A stretch of 32,177 nt of DNA from Prochlorococcus sp. AG-409-L21 (lineage in GTDB: Bacteria; Cyanobacteriota; Cyanobacteriia; PCC-6307; Cyanobiaceae). This document shows, in pieces, positions 29,894 to 32,177 of this stretch. The notes under the pieces were generated by a model. It saw only the letters and a program-made list of their open reading frames with translations. It was not told the origin of the DNA and searched no databases. How positions within the stretch are numbered: position 1 is the stretch's first letter; each line of letters opens with the position of its first letter. The DNA is taken from the NCBI GenBank assembly GCA_003215475.1, contig QCKH01000014.1:1-32177 (forward strand), written 5' to 3'. Made by a program: the position numbers and the translations under genes.

Positions 29894-30623
29894 ACCCATT
29901 TTGTAATCTATCTAAAATCTTTTTTAATTGTGCCGCTTCTTCAAAATTTTGAATTTCTACTGCAGCTTCTTTTTGTTTTTCTAACATGTCAATAATGTTG
30001 GTATTACCAATAATTTGGATAAATTTTTCCTTTGCTGATTTTCTACCTTTTGGGTTGTTATGTATGGTAACTATATACACTATCGTCCCTATTAATTCAA
30101 ATAGTAAAACAAAAGAATTTCCTTTAAAAAATAGTTCTTCCCCTTTAATATTAGAAACTGTTCTATATATAGAAATATTTTCTTCTACAACCATAGGTAT
30201 TGGTTTAAGATCGTTGAGTGGGATAAATTCTAAATTATATAGTTGATCATCACAACCAAAACCATCAAAATCTATTCTTATATCAATAAAATCTTTTTTA
30301 TCATTTAATTCGATATAATCAAAAATTTTGTATGCTTTTAAATATTGTATTCCTTTATCCTTAGCTAACGGCCTAGTGGGTGGTAAATCCCATTCCTCTA
30401 TAAAGTTATCAATAGAAGAATTTTTCATTGTTTCCCTAAATATTAAATTTAGTGTATCTTTACATTTTATTATATGATTAAAAAAAGTTTCAAAGGTTAT
30501 GCCCTTTTCTAATTCTACAGGACAATCTAAATAAGAAATAATATTATCTACTTCTTCTTTTTGTTTGTTAACTTTATCTAATAAATGTAAAGTACCATTT
30601 TTATTAAAAATTAGTGTTCTCAT
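29880..30623 (-). CDS. Unknown protein ending in a UVR-like motif
   Basis: I start at the ATG at 30623-30621 (MRTLIFNKNGTLHLL), 1 nt after the stop of the upstream gene, not at an upstream TTG. The product is 247 aa. Most of it is unrecognised, with a mixed alpha/beta outline and a central strand-rich part (FKGNSFVLLFELIGTIVYIVTIHNN). The last 40 residues (MLEKQKEAAVEIQNFEEAAQLKKILDRL) match the UVR motif of UvrB/UvrC and ClpC/McsA, a helical hairpin for protein contacts. It may contact the host repair complex or a Clp adaptor. Third gene of a minus-strand unit from 31068. Confidence 0.65.
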   Translation of the reverse strand: MRTLIFNKNGTLHLLDKVNKQKEEVDNIISYLDCPVELEKGITFETFFNHIIKCKDTLNLIFRETMKNSSIDNFIEEWDLPPTRPLAKDKGIQYLKAYKIFDYIELNDKKDFIDIRIDFDGFGCDDQLYNLEFIPLNDLKPIPMVVEENISIYRTVSNIKGEELFFKGNSFVLLFELIGTIVYIVTIHNNPKGRKSAKEKFIQIIGNTNIIDMLEKQKEAAVEIQNFEEAAQLKKILDRLQNGFTNE

Positions 30624-30624
30624 C

Positions 30625-30846
30625 TTATCTATAAATAGGCACAATCTGAGATAAATTTTCTATTTTATACATTTGTCCATTTACTGTTGCACATATTTCC
30701 CAACCAAAAAAGTCGTTAGAACCTAATTTTTCAAGAATTCCTTCGATATTAGTATAACCTTCATTTATTACACCATTAGTACTGGACATACCATATACAT
30801 TTCTTAGCAAAACTTTTTTGCCTATTAATTTTAATTTATGATTCAT
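30625..30846 (-). CDS. Small beta-rich protein (73 aa), unknown
   Basis: A 73-aa protein, MNHKLKLIGKKVLLRNVYG, then NIEGILEKLGSNDFFGWEICATVNGQMYKIENLSQIVPIY. The alternating pattern suggests a small five-strand barrel of Sm or SH3 type. No family recognised. It is followed after 1 nt by the UVR-motif gene, and a CTATTTAT motif lies 15 nt upstream. Confidence 0.6.
   Translation of the reverse strand: MNHKLKLIGKKVLLRNVYGMSSTNGVINEGYTNIEGILEKLGSNDFFGWEICATVNGQMYKIENLSQIVPIYR
30631..30638 (-). promoter_or_regulatory. CTATTTAT motif on minus strand, weak candidate
   Basis: On the minus strand CTATTTATAGATAAG lies 7 nt upstream of the UVR-motif gene and within the end of the 73-aa gene. Confidence 0.3.
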
Positions 30847-30858
30847 TTTTATGAAAAA

Positions 30859-31068
30859 TTAATAAATAGTTTTTTCTTCTTTTACTATTTTTTTATTTTC
30901 TATTGTGTAGTATTCTACACTTCTACGACCTTGTGTCTTAGAAGAGATTAAACCCTCCCATTTTTCTTCTTTATTATTAACTAAATAGAAATTTTTAAAA
31001 TCGTTTCCGTATTCTTCGGACAGTCTTTTTTTAAGTTTTACAATTAATCTATCAATACTATCGCTCAT
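30859..31068 (-). CDS. Small charged protein (69 aa), unknown
   Basis: A 69-aa protein, MSDSIDRLIVKLKKRLSEEYGNDF, with an N-terminal helix followed by strands (EKWEGLISSK, RRSVEYYTIENKKIVKEEKTIY). Rich in Lys and Glu. No family recognised. It is first in the minus-strand unit 31068-29880 and divergent from the gene at 31143. Confidence 0.6.
   Translation of the reverse strand: MSDSIDRLIVKLKKRLSEEYGNDFKNFYLVNNKEEKWEGLISSKTQGRRSVEYYTIENKKIVKEEKTIY
30862..30869 (-). promoter_or_regulatory. CTATTTAT motif on minus strand, candidate late promoter
   Basis: On the minus strand CTATTTATTAATT lies 15 nt upstream of the 73-aa gene, overlapping the last codons of the gene before it. Confidence 0.4.
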
Positions 31069-31084
31069 TATATAACTTATATTA

Positions 31085-31092
31085 ATAAATAT
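31085..31092 (-). promoter_or_regulatory. ATATTTAT motif on minus strand, candidate late promoter
   Basis: On the minus strand ATATTTATTAATATA, the same extended form as at 5648 and 19949, lies 16 nt upstream of the 69-aa gene. Confidence 0.5.
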
Positions 31093-31142
31093 GTTGGTTT
31101 TAAATAATCAACAACCACTAAATATATATTTTATTTTTTAAT

Positions 31143-31607
31143 ATGTCAATAATTGACATTAATAATTTTAATAATTATATTTACCCTATGAATGATGCAA
31201 TAAAAAATGCAATAATTTCTTTTTTAGAAAAAAAAGGGTTATTAACAGAGACAACATATAAAGAATTAAATAATGATGCAGATAAATTAAAATCATTGCG
31301 TGAAGACATCGATGACGAATTTTTAAAATTAAAAATTAATATAATAAAATCTAATATTATGTTATTAAATGAAAGAATTTTTAAAGATGATGTTGAAGGT
31401 GCATTGCAAGTTTTAATTAACACGAAAGATAAAACGGTTTTTTATGATTATATTGATTCCTTAAATAATTTATTAATTAAATTAGTCCAATATGACACAT
31501 CATTAGGGTTTGATTCACCCGAATTAAAAACCATAAAAGAAAACTTTTTTCTTAAAGATGAAGAGTTAGTTAATATTATTAATGAAATTTATTTGGATAA
31601 TAAATAA
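31143..31607 (+). CDS. Helical protein of unknown function (154 aa)
   Basis: A 154-aa all-helical protein: MSIIDINNFNNYIYPMNDAIKNAIISFLEKKGLL, then ADKLKSLREDIDDEFLKLKINIIKSNIMLLNERIF and DYIDSLNNLLIKLVQYD. No membrane segment, Cys cluster or catalytic motif. No family recognised. The upstream sequence has ATATATTTTAT, a one-base-longer relative of the motif found before other genes. The next gene follows within 20 nt. Confidence 0.6.
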   Translation: MSIIDINNFNNYIYPMNDAIKNAIISFLEKKGLLTETTYKELNNDADKLKSLREDIDDEFLKLKINIIKSNIMLLNERIFKDDVEGALQVLINTKDKTVFYDYIDSLNNLLIKLVQYDTSLGFDSPELKTIKENFFLKDEELVNIINEIYLDNK

Positions 31608-31627
31608 AATTTTTGTATTTTTATAAT

Positions 31628-31930
31628 ATGTTAACCGAGAAACATATTAAACACTTCATAGAAAAAGGGAAAAATTTTTTGGGTAAACACATTTCTTATA
31701 GTAATTGTTACATGGGTGCACCCTCAATAGTTAAAATAACTAATCCCACTACACATACAGATATATGTTATAATGTAAGTACATCTTCAGAGAGACATTA
31801 TCTATCTTCTACACTTACCCAACTAATAGAGAGTAATTTGTTTTTACCTAAAGAAGATTGTAAACAAATTGCAGAACATATTGTACAAAAAAAATATGAA
31901 CAATATGTAGAATATGTAATGTCTTCATAA
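31628..31930 (+). CDS. Small protein of unknown function (100 aa)
   Basis: I start at the ATG at 31628 (MLTEKHIKHFIEKGKNFLGKHISY) rather than a TTG at 31613. The 100-aa product has a helical front and a strand-rich middle (APSIVKITNPTTHTDICYNVSTSSERHYLSS), ending in a helix (CKQIAEHIVQKKYEQYVEYVMSS). No family recognised. A promoter-like TATTTTTAT is just upstream. Confidence 0.55.
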   Translation: MLTEKHIKHFIEKGKNFLGKHISYSNCYMGAPSIVKITNPTTHTDICYNVSTSSERHYLSSTLTQLIESNLFLPKEDCKQIAEHIVQKKYEQYVEYVMSS

Positions 31931-31937
31931 CTTTCAT

Positions 31938-31945
31938 ATATTTAT
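31938..31945 (+). promoter_or_regulatory. ATATTTAT motif, candidate late promoter
   Basis: The site lies 11 nt upstream of the ATG at 31957, in the 26-nt gap between two genes. Confidence 0.45.
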
Positions 31946-31956
31946 GAAAAAAGATT

Positions 31957-32177
31957 ATGAAATATTTTATTTTTTCTTTTATTGTTATTACTATTATAAT
32001 AACAATAATTTTATTATTGAAATGGCGTAAAAAAAGAAAAAAAATGTTTTTAAACACAGAAGAGGATAAGTTATTAAAAGATTTAAAATATCTTAGAAAA
32101 AGATTATTAACTGAAACTGATCCAAACGTTAGAATAGAAATAATGAAAAAAATAGAAATTATCACTAGTTTTTATAA
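31957..32177 (+). CDS. Membrane-anchored small protein, cut by window end
   Basis: An ATG at 31957 opens a frame still open at the last base (73 codons seen). Residues about 2-21 are one membrane helix (YFIFSFIVITIIITIILLL), followed by a strongly basic patch (KWRKKRKKM) and a charged helical domain (EEDKLLKDLKYLRKRLLTETD). The order suggests an N-terminal anchor with the rest inside the cell. A nearby ATG at 31944 gives only a short frame. No family recognised. Confidence 0.6.
   Translation, partial: MKYFIFSFIVITIIITIILLLKWRKKRKKMFLNTEEDKLLKDLKYLRKRLLTETDPNVRIEIMKKIEIITSFY

Noticed and set aside
1-32177. Stop-codon reassignment as in some gut phages
   Set aside because: TAA, TAG and TGA all end genes at sensible points and gene lengths are normal under the standard code.
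1-32177. CRISPR array or tRNA cluster
   Set aside because: No regularly spaced direct repeats with spacers and no cloverleaf with a TTCGA-type T loop were seen other than the tmRNA.

Overview
The window looks like part of a large tailed-phage (or phage-derived) genome whose host is a member of the Bacteroidota. The DNA is AT-rich and genes are tightly packed, with many ATGA/TAATG overlaps and A-rich leaders that lack Shine-Dalgarno sites. Four promoters match the Bacteroidota form TTTG-N19/20-TAnnTTTG. Several genes belong to families common in phages: DUF3310, DUF932, a YubB/Api92-like ferredoxin-fold protein, a T4-endonuclease-V-like (Pyr_excise) protein, a PcfJ-like protein and phage-borne bS21. 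The surface genes (TonB-dependent receptor, lipoprotein, type IX secretion cargo) are Bacteroidota in style. No capsid, terminase, polymerase or integrase gene is visible, so phage origin is an inference. TAA, TAG and TGA all act as stops, so there is no sign of recoding.

Layout. 1-326: a tmRNA missing about six 5' bases. 429-3960: a beta-helix lipoprotein and a TonB-dependent receptor. 4027-5588: SlyD-like FKBP, two small unknowns and a YubB-like protein, with two intrinsic terminators. 5670-8418: an operon with a duplicated membrane protein and four proteins starting with KLTE/LxE-type N-termini; a tiny minus-strand gene (MGCGC...) follows. 8665-12706: compact M20-type peptidase, small membrane protein, nucleotidyltransferase-PcfJ fusion and HNH nuclease. 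12709-13405 (minus): bS21 gene overlapping a ferritin gene. 13470-15974 and 19152-23047: a paralogous family of acidic proteins, two of them with DnaJ-like zinc clusters, plus a LETM1-like/2H phosphoesterase protein. A 962-aa T9SS cargo protein with a long leader sits between these blocks. 23097-26565: DUF3310, small unknowns, PAS protein, coiled-coil/TM protein and, on the minus strand, a paralog fused to a HAD domain. 26646-29034: DNA glycosylase-like protein, DUF932, a short CCA-adding-type enzyme, and a structured RNA of about 240 nt ending in a T-run. 29089-32177: small unknown genes on both strands.

Two themes tie the genes together. First, two promoter classes are readable: four Bacteroidota-type promoters in front of nucleic-acid-metabolism and peptidase genes, and an ATATTTAT (or CTATTTAT) motif, correctly oriented and mostly within 50 nt of the start, in front of most other transcription units. 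This resembles an early/late split. Second, ten proteins begin with a short N-terminus containing an (L/I)xE site, like the capsid-targeting propeptides of T4 internal proteins. They may be carried in the head and injected, including an RNA-repair-type 2H enzyme. Iron (receptor plus ferritin) and translation (tmRNA, bS21, CCA enzyme) are further themes.
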